Assembly: GCA_964624465.1 (NCBI GenBank)
Contig: CAZUZD010000098.1
Location: 1 to 19,076 of the forward strand
Direction: 5' to 3'
Source of the DNA: CAZUZD01 sp964624465
GTDB lineage: Bacteria; Planctomycetota; Planctomycetia; Isosphaerales; Isosphaeraceae
Length of the DNA stretch: 19,076 nucleotides
Part shown: positions 1-7,122 of the stretch, one piece after another
How the letters are laid out: every line of letters starts with the position of its first letter
Numbering within the stretch: the stretch's first letter is position 1
Translations under genes and position numbers: made by a program
Notes under the pieces: generated by a model
Database searches by the model: none
Told to the model about the DNA's origin: nothing
The model's input: only the letters and a program-made list of their open reading frames with translations

Positions 1-384
1 ACGATCGAGATCTTCGACGACCCGAAGACGATCGAGAAGAAGTGCAAGCGGATCGTCACCGACAGCACGCCCGTCGAGGCGCCCAAGGACCCGGACACCG
101 ACAACCTGTACGCGCTCTTCAAGCTCTTCGCCCCCGAGGCCGACCGGGCCGAGGTCGAGCAGCGCTACCGCGCCGGCGGCATCGGCTACGGCGAGGTCAA
201 GAAGCGGCTGGCCGAGCAGATCAGCCGCCACTTCGCCGACGCCCGCGAGCGCCGCGCCGACTGGCTGGCCCACCCCGAACGCGTCGCCGCCGTCCGCGCC
301 GCCGCCGCCGACCGCGCCCGCGCCCAGGCCCGCGTGGTGCTCGACCGCGCCCGCGCCGCCTGTGGAGTCAATGCATCTTCATGA
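1..384 (+). CDS. trpS: Tryptophanyl-tRNA synthetase, C-terminal part (5' end outside window)
   Basis: The open frame from base 1 to TGA at 382-384 gives 127 residues. It begins TIEIFDDPKTIEKK, then IVTDSTPVEAPKDPDTDNLY and GGIGYGEVKKRLAEQI. This is the sequence that follows the KMSKS loop in class I tryptophanyl-tRNA synthetases, which attach tryptophan to tRNA-Trp in the cytoplasm using ATP. The KMSKS loop, the HIGH motif and the Rossmann core lie upstream of the window. The tail is an Ala/Arg-rich helix (HFADARERRADWLAHPERV onwards), normal for the family, followed by a short CGVNASS end that is slightly more AT-rich than the rest. A promoter candidate begins only 17 bp after the stop, so the next gene is probably transcribed separately. 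Identification is firm; only the truncation limits it. Confidence 0.93.
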   Translation, partial: TIEIFDDPKTIEKKCKRIVTDSTPVEAPKDPDTDNLYALFKLFAPEADRAEVEQRYRAGGIGYGEVKKRLAEQISRHFADARERRADWLAHPERVAAVRAAAADRARAQARVVLDRARAACGVNASS

Positions 385-1140
385 TTCCAGGACAGGACGC
401 TTGACACACCACGTCGACGTCCTTTAGATTACGACGTAGCAATATGACTTGCTGGACTCGCCGAGCCGCATGACGCTCGCCGGACCACGGCCCTCGCCAC
501 GGGGGGCGCGGGGCGGCGGGCTTCCGGACCGGTCGAGTCCCCCAGGCGCGGCCCGGACGTCTGCCCCCGACGGGGTGGTCCGGCCCGCGTGTCCAACTCG
601 ACCCGGCGCCACGACGCCCGCGGACCGCCGTCCGCGATGCACGTCGATCGGTCGCCTTCGGCCCTGCTGGGGCTCTGCGCGGCGGTTCGCACCGGCGCGG
701 CCGGAACCCCTGCGCGCCCGGGGCGGCCGGGAGGCCCGACCCTGGTCGGGTCCGGCGCCACGCCTGACCCCACGAGGCCGCGCCCCGGAACGGCGGCGAC
801 CTCGCCCTGATTGGAGTTCGTGCGCCGGACCTCGTGGAGCGGCGTCCCGGCCCAGGGGACGACGCCGGCGGTGCGCCCGCAGCGGGCGATCCGACCGGTC
901 GGGCGCCACGCCCGTGGCGGATCGGGCCCCGCTGGTCCCATCGGGGGGCGATGGCTCACCGCGACCCAGGCGCCCGGCCGGCGCCCCGATCCCGACCGAC
1001 CCGGGCCCGGCCCCGGGCGGTGCGGGCGGCGCCCGGCCTGCGCGCCCGGCTCAGCCCCGCTCGCAACCGCTCCCGCCCCCCGGGGCGAGCGCGGTGACCG
1101 TTCCGAGATCCGGATTCGCCACCACTGGAGGCAGACTCAC
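385..1140. other. Long intergenic region, very GC-rich, no convincing gene
   Basis: Apart from the promoter at its left end, this 756-bp stretch holds only frames whose translations are dominated by Arg, Pro, Gly and Ala with no recognisable domain on either strand, as expected from stop-poor GC-rich DNA. No tRNA-like or tandem repeat structure was found. It is either a long leader of the gene at 1141 or spacer. A nonamer GGCGCCACG recurs at 605, 754 and 902, but the sequences between these copies do not align. Confidence 0.5.
401..430 (+). promoter_or_regulatory. Sigma70-like promoter candidate
   Basis: TTGACA at 401-406, a perfect -35, is followed after 18 bp by TAGATT at 425-430 (4 of 6 to TATAAT), or after 17 bp by TTAGAT. 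It sits in a small AT-richer island directly after the trpS stop. The next credible start codon downstream is at 1141, so if it drives that gene the leader would be about 700 nt; it might instead drive an unannotated RNA. The match is visible, but the use is inferred. Confidence 0.5.
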
Positions 1141-3390
1141 ATGGCATCGTCATTCGGCTGGAAGGCCTCGCTCACCACCCTGGTTCGCCGCCACCGCACT
1201 CGCCGCCCGGCCGGGCGCCGCCGGCTGCCGCGGTTCGATTGCTGCGAGCCGCGCACCCTCATGACCACCGGCGCCATCTACACCACCCTGAGCACCGGCG
1301 CCACGGTCAACGCGAACATCTACGACTCCAAGGACGACGTCTACCTCAACGGCGGCCCCCAGAACACCAACTCTCAGGGACTCACGCCCGGGACCTACTA
1401 CTTCCAGGTCACCAACCCCAGCGGCAGCCTGCTGCTCTCCACCGACCCGGCGGCCCACCGGGTCGTCGTGGTCAACGAGTTCGGCGTCTTCGCCAATGAC
1501 CAGCCGCTGACCACCCACAACCTGGGCAGCTTCAATGCCGCCAACCAGTCGCGGCCCGTGCAGCTGATGCCGTTCGACGACACCGACAACCCGGGCGGCG
1601 AGTACAAGGCCTGGCTGATCAGCACCGCGGTCGCCGAGCCGCGAACGGACGATCCGCTCACCGGGTACGACGAGAGCCGGATCCTCGATTTCGAGCAGGG
1701 CGCCGACGTCAAGACCGACAACTTCAAGGTGAAGTACTCGCTGCCCGATCAGTCGGTCGTGAGCCTGGGCGGCCAGAAGTTCGAGGACATCGACGGTGAC
1801 GGAGTGTTCGACGCCGGCGAATCCGGGCTCGCGGGCTTCGTGATCCACATCCAGCTCACCCTGCCGGACGGCTCGACGATCGACCTGAGCGACACGACCT
1901 CCACGGCCGGGATGTGGAGCGTGCAGACCGCGCTGCCCGTCGGCGTCACGCCGGACGAGGTCACCTTCACCGCCCAGGAGGTGCAGCAACCCGCCTACAC
2001 CCAGACCGCCCCGACCGAGGGCCAGACGACCGCCGACGCCACCGCCGCGGGCTTCGTCTGGAGCGGTCAGTTCGATGCCACCACGGGCAACGACTCGGCC
2101 ACCGGTCTCGACTTCGGGAACTTCAAGGAGTTCTGCCTCTCGGGCACCAAGTACGAAGACATGACCGGCGACGGCGCAACCGTTGGCGACCCTGGCCTCG
2201 GCGGCTTCCAGATCTTCGTCGACCTCGACAACGACGGGACCTACGACGAACTCGAGCCGACCGCCACCACCGACGAGTCCGGCAACTGGTTGATCTGCGA
2301 CCTGGGCCCCGGCCTCATCGGTACGACGGTCTACGAGGTGCAGAAAGACGGCTACACCCAGACCCTGGGCATGGCTGGCTACACCGTCACCGGCACCTCG
2401 GGCGCCGACCAGGCCGGCCTCGACTTCGCCAACTTCGAGACGGTCACCATCACCGGGCTGAAGTACTACGACTACGACGGCAACGGGGTCTGGGCCAACA
2501 CCGCGGTCGAGCCGGCCATCGCGGGGTGGACACTCTACATCGACGCCAACAACAACGGTGTGAAGGACGACGGCGAGGCCTGCGCCTCCACCGACGCGAA
2601 TGGAGATTTCCAGTTCAGCAACCTGGGGCCCGGAACGTATCGAGTCCGCGAGGTGCTGCCCGCAAACTGGAGTGCGACCCAGGGGAGCGGGGGCTACGAG
2701 ATCCTGGTCGGTGGCGCGGGCGTCCCGAGCGGCGGCACGGCCAGCGGCTATCGGTTCGGGAACTTCAAGTTCACGCCGGTGACCGGCGGGTTCACGCTGG
2801 GCTTCTGGTCGAACAAGAATGGCCTGTCGCGGATCCTGAAGACTTACGGGTCCGAGGCGGCCGCCGTGGCCGACCTGTCGAACAACCTCAACCTCCGGAA
2901 TCCCGACGGCAGCCCCTTCAACCCCGCGACGCTGGCGGCGTTCCAGACCTGGCTGCTGAACGCCAGCGCCACGAACATGCAGAGCATGCTCTCGGCGCAG
3001 CTCGCCGCGACGTACCTCAACGTCAAGTCGGGCTCGATGAACGGTAACGCGATCATCCAGCTGAGCGCCTCGTTCGCCGGCTCGACCTACGCCCAGATTC
3101 TCCAGGCTGGGGGCGCCCACGTCGTCAACGGCTGCATCAGCGTCAACGACCTGATGGCCGCCGCCAATCAGGCGCTGAGCGTGAACACCCCGACCATCAG
3201 GGCCAGCGCGGCCCGGACGTACCAGGAGGCGATGAAGAACCTCCTCGATGCCCTCAACAACAACGGCACGGCCAGCGGCGTGAGCCTCAAGTTCGTGATC
3301 GCGGTCGACCCGACGAAGGTCCAACACGTCGACACCGACGGCGACGGCGTGAACGATCGCCACGTCGTGACGCTGGGCACTGGGATCTGA
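1141..3390 (+). CDS. Secreted SdrD_B-repeat protein with GFWSNKNG C-terminal domain
   Basis: This encodes 749 residues. ATG at 1141 is preceded by GGAGG (about 1125-1129); the frame is open further upstream, but that part reads as low-complexity Arg/Pro sequence. Residues 1-45 are strongly basic and end in FDCCEPRTLM, resembling the basic leader plus LEPR-type motif at the N-terminus of many planctomycete exported proteins. Residues about 208-330, 330-434 and 434-545 are three SdrD_B-type beta-sandwich repeats. Each opens with a G-x-K-[FY] motif and an acidic EF-hand-like loop (DIDGDGVFDAGE, DLDNDGTYDELE, DANNNGVKDDGE) and closes with F-x-N-F, suggesting calcium-stabilised extracellular rods. 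From about 547 a different domain follows (GFTLGFWSNKNGLSRILK, NLRNPDGSPF, then a helical LLNASATNMQSML stretch), ending with DTDGDGVND. No LPXTG or PEP-CTERM anchor is visible. Role is probably cell-surface or matrix structure; the ligand is unknown. A hairpin terminator lies about 40 bp downstream. Confidence 0.88.
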   Translation: MASSFGWKASLTTLVRRHRTRRPAGRRRLPRFDCCEPRTLMTTGAIYTTLSTGATVNANIYDSKDDVYLNGGPQNTNSQGLTPGTYYFQVTNPSGSLLLSTDPAAHRVVVVNEFGVFANDQPLTTHNLGSFNAANQSRPVQLMPFDDTDNPGGEYKAWLISTAVAEPRTDDPLTGYDESRILDFEQGADVKTDNFKVKYSLPDQSVVSLGGQKFEDIDGDGVFDAGESGLAGFVIHIQLTLPDGSTIDLSDTTSTAGMWSVQTALPVGVTPDEVTFTAQEVQQPAYTQTAPTEGQTTADATAAGFVWSGQFDATTGNDSATGLDFGNFKEFCLSGTKYEDMTGDGATVGDPGLGGFQIFVDLDNDGTYDELEPTATTDESGNWLICDLGPGLIGTTVYEVQKDGYTQTLGMAGYTVTGTSGADQAGLDFANFETVTITGLKYYDYDGNGVWANTAVEPAIAGWTLYIDANNNGVKDDGEACASTDANGDFQFSNLGPGTYRVREVLPANWSATQGSGGYEILVGGAGVPSGGTASGYRFGNFKFTPVTGGFTLGFWSNKNGLSRILKTYGSEAAAVADLSNNLNLRNPDGSPFNPATLAAFQTWLLNASATNMQSMLSAQLAATYLNVKSGSMNGNAIIQLSASFAGSTYAQILQAGGAHVVNGCISVNDLMAAANQALSVNTPTIRASAARTYQEAMKNLLDALNNNGTASGVSLKFVIAVDPTKVQHVDTDGDGVNDRHVVTLGTGI

Positions 3391-3430
3391 CCCGCGCTGT
3401 TCCGGGCCCGGCCCGGACCGGTTGATCCGC

Positions 3431-3460
3431 CAGAGGCCCCGGGACATCCCGGGGCCTCTG
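3431..3460. terminator. Hairpin between convergent genes, probable bidirectional terminator
   Basis: CAGAGGCCCCGGG (3431-3443) and its exact reverse complement (3448-3460) form a 13-bp perfect stem with a 4-nt loop. It lies 40 bp after the stop at 3390 and 18 bp beyond the stop (3479) of the converging minus-strand gene, so it could serve both. There is no T-run, as is common in very GC-rich genomes. Confidence 0.75.
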
Positions 3461-3478
3461 CGTCGGCGGGGGCCGGGT

Positions 3479-3763
3479 TCAGAAATCGAGCGGGGCGGGC
3501 TTGCGGGTGGGGTCGCCGTAGGGGTGCGGGGGCGGGGGCGGGGGGAAGGCGGGGCCGAGGGGAGCCGGTTCGAGGAAGGCGACGATCAGGAAGGTGGCGA
3601 TGGGGCCGAGCAGCAGGGAGACGGCCCACCAGAACAGGCCGCTCTTCCCCTTGGTCTGGGCCAGGCCGGCGTTGATCAGCGACAGGGTGCCCCAGCCGAT
3701 GGCGTAGCCGGGGCTGCCGGCCTGGAGCTCGACGACGGCGGCGAACAGGGGCGTGATCGGCAT
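3479..3763 (-). CDS. Small membrane protein with proline-rich tail
   Basis: This encodes 94 residues starting at ATG 3763-3761, with GGGGAGAG a few bases upstream as ribosome binding site. A further upstream in-frame start exists (frame open to 3805) but lacks a comparable site. Residues about 15-33 are mildly hydrophobic. The KGKSGLFWWAVSLLLGPIATFLIVAF segment (roughly 38-63, split here only for description) gives one confident transmembrane helix with the GPIATF pattern seen in many small uncharacterised bacterial membrane proteins. The cytoplasmic or surface tail is PPPPPPHPYGDP. No enzymatic motif is visible and no function can be assigned. It lies convergent to the SdrD_B-repeat gene and 159 bp downstream of the desaturase on the same strand, so it could be read from the desaturase promoter. 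Confidence 0.72.
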   Translation of the reverse strand: MPITPLFAAVVELQAGSPGYAIGWGTLSLINAGLAQTKGKSGLFWWAVSLLLGPIATFLIVAFLEPAPLGPAFPPPPPPHPYGDPTRKPAPLDF

Positions 3764-3922
3764 GGTCGCACTCTCTCCCCAGGCCGGCGTCCAGGCGCAT
3801 CGCACGCCGGGGGCGCCGGACCGGCCCGGACCCGGAGCGGTCCCTTCCGAGGGGTCATTCGTCGCCGACGGCCCGATCTTGAGCGGAGCCGGGTCGATCG
3901 GCGCGGCCGGGACAGGAACCGG

Positions 3923-5311
3923 TCAGTTGCGGTTCGAGGCGGGGCTGGTCTGCCGGTTCCGGCCCGGGGCGGCGTAGCCCTCGCCGCGCGAGACCACCGG
4001 CGCCGCCGGTCGCGAGGCGGGCACCGGATCGGCGGCCGGCGCCACGACGGCGCCGGGCTCGGGGGCGGTCATCACGTCGAGGATGGTCGGGTAGCCGTCG
4101 TGGTTGGTGAAGGTGCCGTGGCACTCCACCACCTGGCGGGCGTACTCGTCGTGCGACTCCTGCAAGAGCTGGTGCAGGGCCGGCAGGTTGTAGTGCGGGA
4201 TCGCGGGGAACAGGTGATGCGTGACGTGGATGTCCTGGCCGTAGACGAACACGGCGAAGCGGGTGAACGGGTCGGTGCGGAAGACCCGCGAGTTCGTGAG
4301 CCGGCCGTCGTCGGCGTTGGCGTGCTGGTACACATCCCGCAGCAGCAGGAAGAACAGGAACGTGGTGAAGTTGGGGATCACCCACAGCAGCCAGGGGTAC
4401 AGGGCCCCATGCAGTCCGAGCCGGGCCCGGGTCAGGGCCACGCCCGTCAGCAGCGCCGTGTAGTACGACAGCCGCAGGGCCGAGGCGAACCGCGCCGAGT
4501 ACGGCTGCCGGAACGGCGAACGGAAGAGCCAGCCCTCGGGCACCAGGGCCACGCCGGCCACCGCCACCGCGGTGCAGAGCACGCCGGCCGGCACGATCCA
4601 GGCGGTGCGGCCGGAGAGGTTCAGGACCCAGAACATCGCCAGGAGCCCGACCAGATACGCCAGCCCGAGCGCCGTGCCGAGGCGCGGGCGCGGGTCGTGC
4701 GCGTCGCCGTCGGGCACCCGGCGCATGTACACGTTGTTCCCCTTGCCCAGGGAGTTCACATAGAAGTAATCCCACTGGTAGCGCATCACGGTGAACGGCA
4801 GGCCCAGGACCCGCAGGTAGTACCGCTTCACGAACTGCCCACGCGAGATCGGGAAGTCGGCCACCTGCTTGCTCTGGCCCATGTTCACCAGGTCCGGGTC
4901 GTGCTCCGGATCGTTGGTGTACTGGTGGTGCGCCAGGTGGAACAGACGGTAGAGATGCACGGTGCTGAAGATCGGGAACATGCAGAACAGGTCGGCCACC
5001 AGGTCGTTGGCGAACTTGTTCCGCAGCAGGGTGTAGTGCGACGCCTCGTGCCCCAGGCCCGCCAGCCGGTGCTGCAGGGCGCCCATCAGCACGATCGCCA
5101 GCGCGAAGACCGGCACGTTCCAGCCCCACGCCAGCCCCCAGCCGGCGTGGGATTCGGCGAACCCGACGGCGCCGACCACCACGGCGGCAATCGCCAGATA
5201 GTCCAGCGCCAGGTAGCCCAGGTTCGTCCGGTTGTCGACCCGACGCAGCCGGTGAATCTGGGCGTTGAGCGCCGGGTCATCGAACTTGGCGTGCCGGCCA
5301 CTGGCGATCAT
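3923..5311 (-). CDS. Membrane fatty acid desaturase
   Basis: This encodes 462 residues from ATG 5311-5309, preceded by GAGAGGGGG. It carries the three histidine boxes of membrane di-iron desaturases (FA_desaturase family): H88-EAS-H92, H125-LA-HH129 and H362-VT-HH366, with an extra YQH at 328-330. Hydrophobic segments lie at about 33-50, 64-80, 211-232, 238-257 and 305-325, the usual arrangement that brings the boxes to the cytoplasmic face. The family uses O2 and reduced ferredoxin, cytochrome b5 or a similar donor to introduce a double bond (or a hydroxyl) into acyl chains; substrate and position cannot be told here. A carotenoid or sphingolipid type enzyme is an alternative within the family. 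Residues after about 415 form a Pro/Ala-rich tail with no family counterpart. There is no neighbouring electron-transfer gene. A promoter candidate with an inverted repeat lies about 110 bp upstream. Confidence 0.9.
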   Translation of the reverse strand: MIASGRHAKFDDPALNAQIHRLRRVDNRTNLGYLALDYLAIAAVVVGAVGFAESHAGWGLAWGWNVPVFALAIVLMGALQHRLAGLGHEASHYTLLRNKFANDLVADLFCMFPIFSTVHLYRLFHLAHHQYTNDPEHDPDLVNMGQSKQVADFPISRGQFVKRYYLRVLGLPFTVMRYQWDYFYVNSLGKGNNVYMRRVPDGDAHDPRPRLGTALGLAYLVGLLAMFWVLNLSGRTAWIVPAGVLCTAVAVAGVALVPEGWLFRSPFRQPYSARFASALRLSYYTALLTGVALTRARLGLHGALYPWLLWVIPNFTTFLFFLLLRDVYQHANADDGRLTNSRVFRTDPFTRFAVFVYGQDIHVTHHLFPAIPHYNLPALHQLLQESHDEYARQVVECHGTFTNHDGYPTILDVMTAPEPGAVVAPAADPVPASRPAAPVVSRGEGYAAPGRNRQTSPASNRN

Positions 5312-5420
5312 CGGGAAGCCCCCTCTCAGCCCCGGCGGGTCGTGATCCCCTGGCAGGCCACCGCCCGCCCACCCGGACGGCCCGGCTCACCCACTCCCGA
5401 AGGCAGCGAAGATTCGGACG

Positions 5421-5448
5421 ATTGGAGAACCTGGGCAACGAAAGTCAA
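5421..5448 (-). promoter_or_regulatory. Promoter candidate for the desaturase
   Basis: Read on the minus strand, TTGACT (5448-5443, 5 of 6 to consensus) is followed after 16 bp by TCCAAT (5426-5421, 4 of 6). A transcript would start near 5414, giving a leader of about 100 nt to the ATG at 5311. The inverted repeat CCTGGG (5430-5435) / CCCAGG (5449-5454) covers the spacer and -35. Confidence 0.4.
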
Positions 5449-5471
5449 CCCAGGCAAATGCACGACCTGGG
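5430..5471. repeat. CCTGGG hexamer cluster, possible operator
   Basis: CCTGGG at 5430-5435 and its complement CCCAGG at 5449-5454 form a 6-bp inverted repeat around a 13-nt centre. A third CCTGGG lies at 5466-5471. The cluster overlaps the candidate -35 of the desaturase promoter, so a regulator site is possible. The arms are short and this could be chance in GC-rich DNA. Confidence 0.3.
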
Positions 5472-5630
5472 AGATTGTCCACGATCGGCGAACAGGCGCC
5501 GAGGGAGCCATAGGGGATCTGGGGGAACGGGACACGGGCGACAGGTTGCGCGGATTGCATCGACTGCCCGGCGGGGCGTGGCGGGGTGGGGGGGCGGCGG
5601 TGAGCAACCGAGGTGCCCGGTCGATCGCCC

Positions 5631-5659
5631 TTGACCGGCCGGGGGGGGCCGACTAGGGT
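5631..5659 (+). promoter_or_regulatory. Promoter candidate for the TPR lipoprotein
   Basis: TTGACC (5631-5636, 5 of 6) is followed after 17 bp by TAGGGT (5654-5659), which keeps the key T1, A2 and T6 of a -10 box. The start codon at 5766 would lie about 100 nt downstream of the transcription start. Confidence 0.4.
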
Positions 5660-5765
5660 GCCGCGATCCTCCCGGAGGTGCCGGACGCACGGGCCAGGGC
5701 CACGGCGTTGGTGGCCGAGGGGGGTGCGTGGCGAGACCCCAGGGACGGGGCCGAGACCCACTTTG

Positions 5766-6653
5766 ATGCCGATGCCTCAGCGCGCCGGGATGGCCCTCGT
5801 GGTCGCCGTCGGCCTGACCCTGGCCCTCGGGGGCGGGTCCGGGTGCGCCTCGGCGCGCAAGCGTCCGGAGGCGGGTCCGACGCAGGAGGCCGAGCGTCGC
5901 GAGCTGAGCCGCCAGGCGCAGGCGGCGATCGACGCGGCCAACTGGCCGCAGGCGCAGATCCTGCTGCAGCAGCTGGCGGTGGCCGAGCCCGATTCGGCCG
6001 AGGTCCAGCAGCGGCTCGGGCGGGTCTGGCAGGCCGAGGGCCGCTACGACCTGGCCGAGGCCGCCTATCGCAAGGCGCTGGAGCTGGACCGCGAGTATCC
6101 GGCGGCACTGGTGGGCCTGGGCGAGGTCGAGGGTCTGACCGGTCGGCTCTCGCAGGGCCTGGAGCACCTCGACGCGGCGATCGAGCTGGACCCCTCGCGG
6201 GCCGAGGCGCACCTGGTGCGCGGCCGATTGCTCGAGGCGCTGGGCCGATCCCCCGAGGCGCTGGCGGCCTACCTGCGCACGATCCAGTACCAGCCGACCT
6301 CGACGCCGGCGATGATCCGGGTGGCGGCGCTGCAGCTCGGCCGGTCGCGGCCCGAGCTGGCCCTGGCGCGGCTGGACCGGGTGCTGGAGCTGACCCCCGA
6401 CGACCCCGAGGCGCGGCACCAGCGGGGCCGGACGTACCTGGCCCTGAACCGACCCGACCGCGCCATCCCCGACCTCCAGCGCGCCGCCGAGCTGCGGCCC
6501 GACGAGCCCGGGTTCCACTACGACCTGGCCGTCGCCCTGACCGCCACCCAGCCCCCCCAGCCCGAGGCTGCCCTCCGCGCCGCCGAGCGGGCCCAGACCC
6601 TGGCCCCGAGCTGGTCCGAGGCCCGCGACCTCACCGAACGCCTCCGCCGCTGA
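5766..6653 (+). CDS. TPR-repeat lipoprotein
   Basis: This encodes 295 residues. ATG 5766 is chosen because it begins a signal peptide: MPMPQRAGM, then a hydrophobic core (VVAVGLTLALGG) and GSGC with Cys27 as probable lipidation site. In-frame ATGs at 5772 and 5790 are alternatives, and none has a strong ribosome site. From about residue 45 to 295 the protein is a chain of roughly seven tetratricopeptide repeats, for example GRYDLAEAAYRKALELD (92-108), GRLSQGLEHLDAAIELDP (126-143), GRSPEALAAYLRTIQYQP (160-177) and RPDRAIPDLQRAAELRP (229-245). Such helical arrays bind partner proteins; the partner is unknown. The lipobox is weak (Gly at -3), so simple secretion or a membrane anchor is possible. 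Its last 23 bases overlap the 3' end of the opposite-strand gene at 6631. Confidence 0.85.
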   Translation: MPMPQRAGMALVVAVGLTLALGGGSGCASARKRPEAGPTQEAERRELSRQAQAAIDAANWPQAQILLQQLAVAEPDSAEVQQRLGRVWQAEGRYDLAEAAYRKALELDREYPAALVGLGEVEGLTGRLSQGLEHLDAAIELDPSRAEAHLVRGRLLEALGRSPEALAAYLRTIQYQPTSTPAMIRVAALQLGRSRPELALARLDRVLELTPDDPEARHQRGRTYLALNRPDRAIPDLQRAAELRPDEPGFHYDLAVALTATQPPQPEAALRAAERAQTLAPSWSEARDLTERLRR

Positions 6654-7089
6654 GCCCGGTCGGCGTTCCGGGCCTGGATTCGTCGACCGGCCCCCGACGC
6701 CAGAAGATCCTGGCCAGCAGGACCCAGGCGCCGAGCAGGCTCAGGACGACGGCCAGCAGGATCCAGGGGGCGCCGGCGGTGCCGACCGGCTGACCCTGGG
6801 CGCGGAGGCGCACGATCAGCACGAACATCGCGCCCAGGCCCAGCATCAGGGTCGTCAGGGCAAACAGGGTCAGCCCCACCACCAGCCGGTCGCGCGCCGG
6901 GCCCGGGGTCACGATCCCGAGGGTCAGGACCGCCCAGGCCAGCGGGACCAGCATCAGGCTCACGACACCGACGAGGGTGGCCTGCGAGTGGCCGGGAACG
7001 CCGGGCGTCGTCAGCGCCATCGGCACGGCGAGGCCGACGGCGCAGAAGACGATCAGCTTGAGCATCTGCGCCAGGGTCAGTCGCAGCAT
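6631..7089 (-). CDS. Four-helix membrane protein, paralogue A
   Basis: This encodes 152 residues starting at ATG 7089-7087, chosen because GAGGAG lies 9 nt upstream and because the N-terminus (MLRLTLAQMLKLIVFCAVGLAVP) then aligns from the first residue with its neighbour, which is also 152 residues. An ATG at 7113, 24 bp further upstream, is the alternative. Four transmembrane helices are visible at about 8-28, 40-62, 74-98 and 112-132. Motifs shared with paralogue B are QMLKLI-x-FCAVGLAVP and, after helix 2, a conserved PGPARD turn. The C-terminal 20 residues are polar. The family was not recognised and no catalytic residues stand out. It lies 33 bp (or 9 bp with the upper start) downstream of paralogue B, probably in the DUF1501 operon. 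Its end overlaps the convergent TPR gene. Confidence 0.78.
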   Translation of the reverse strand: MLRLTLAQMLKLIVFCAVGLAVPMALTTPGVPGHSQATLVGVVSLMLVPLAWAVLTLGIVTPGPARDRLVVGLTLFALTTLMLGLGAMFVLIVRLRAQGQPVGTAGAPWILLAVVLSLLGAWVLLARIFWRRGPVDESRPGTPTGLSGGGVR

Positions 7090-7122
7090 CGCCGGGAACT
7101 CCTCGGGGCCCATGGCGACCGC

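Larger units (their letters stand above)
5312..5765. other. Divergent intergenic region
   Basis: This 454-bp gap between the divergent desaturase and TPR lipoprotein genes holds a minus-strand promoter candidate near 5421-5448, a plus-strand one near 5631-5659, and the CCTGGG cluster. Nothing else was recognised; frames crossing it translate to low-complexity sequence. Confidence 0.5.

Noticed and set aside
605..910. GGCGCCACG repeated at 605, 754 and 902 (about 149-bp spacing)
   Set aside because: The intervening sequences do not align, so this is not a tandem repeat; a short GC word recurring by chance.
429..959. Minus-strand frame of 176 residues in the trpS to SdrD_B gap
   Set aside because: Composition is Arg/Pro/Gly/Ala without domain or ribosome site, and overlapping frames of equal quality exist on both strands.
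811..1140. TTG start at 811 extending the SdrD_B protein by 110 residues
   Set aside because: It has no ribosome site and translates to low-complexity sequence, while ATG 1141 has GGAGG at proper spacing and begins a plausible leader.
1150..3447. 765-residue minus-strand open frame opposite the SdrD_B gene
   Set aside because: The plus strand carries recognisable repeats and a ribosome site; the antisense has neither.
3422..5656. 744-residue plus-strand open frame opposite the desaturase
   Set aside because: The minus strand has all three histidine boxes; the plus-strand translation is low complexity.
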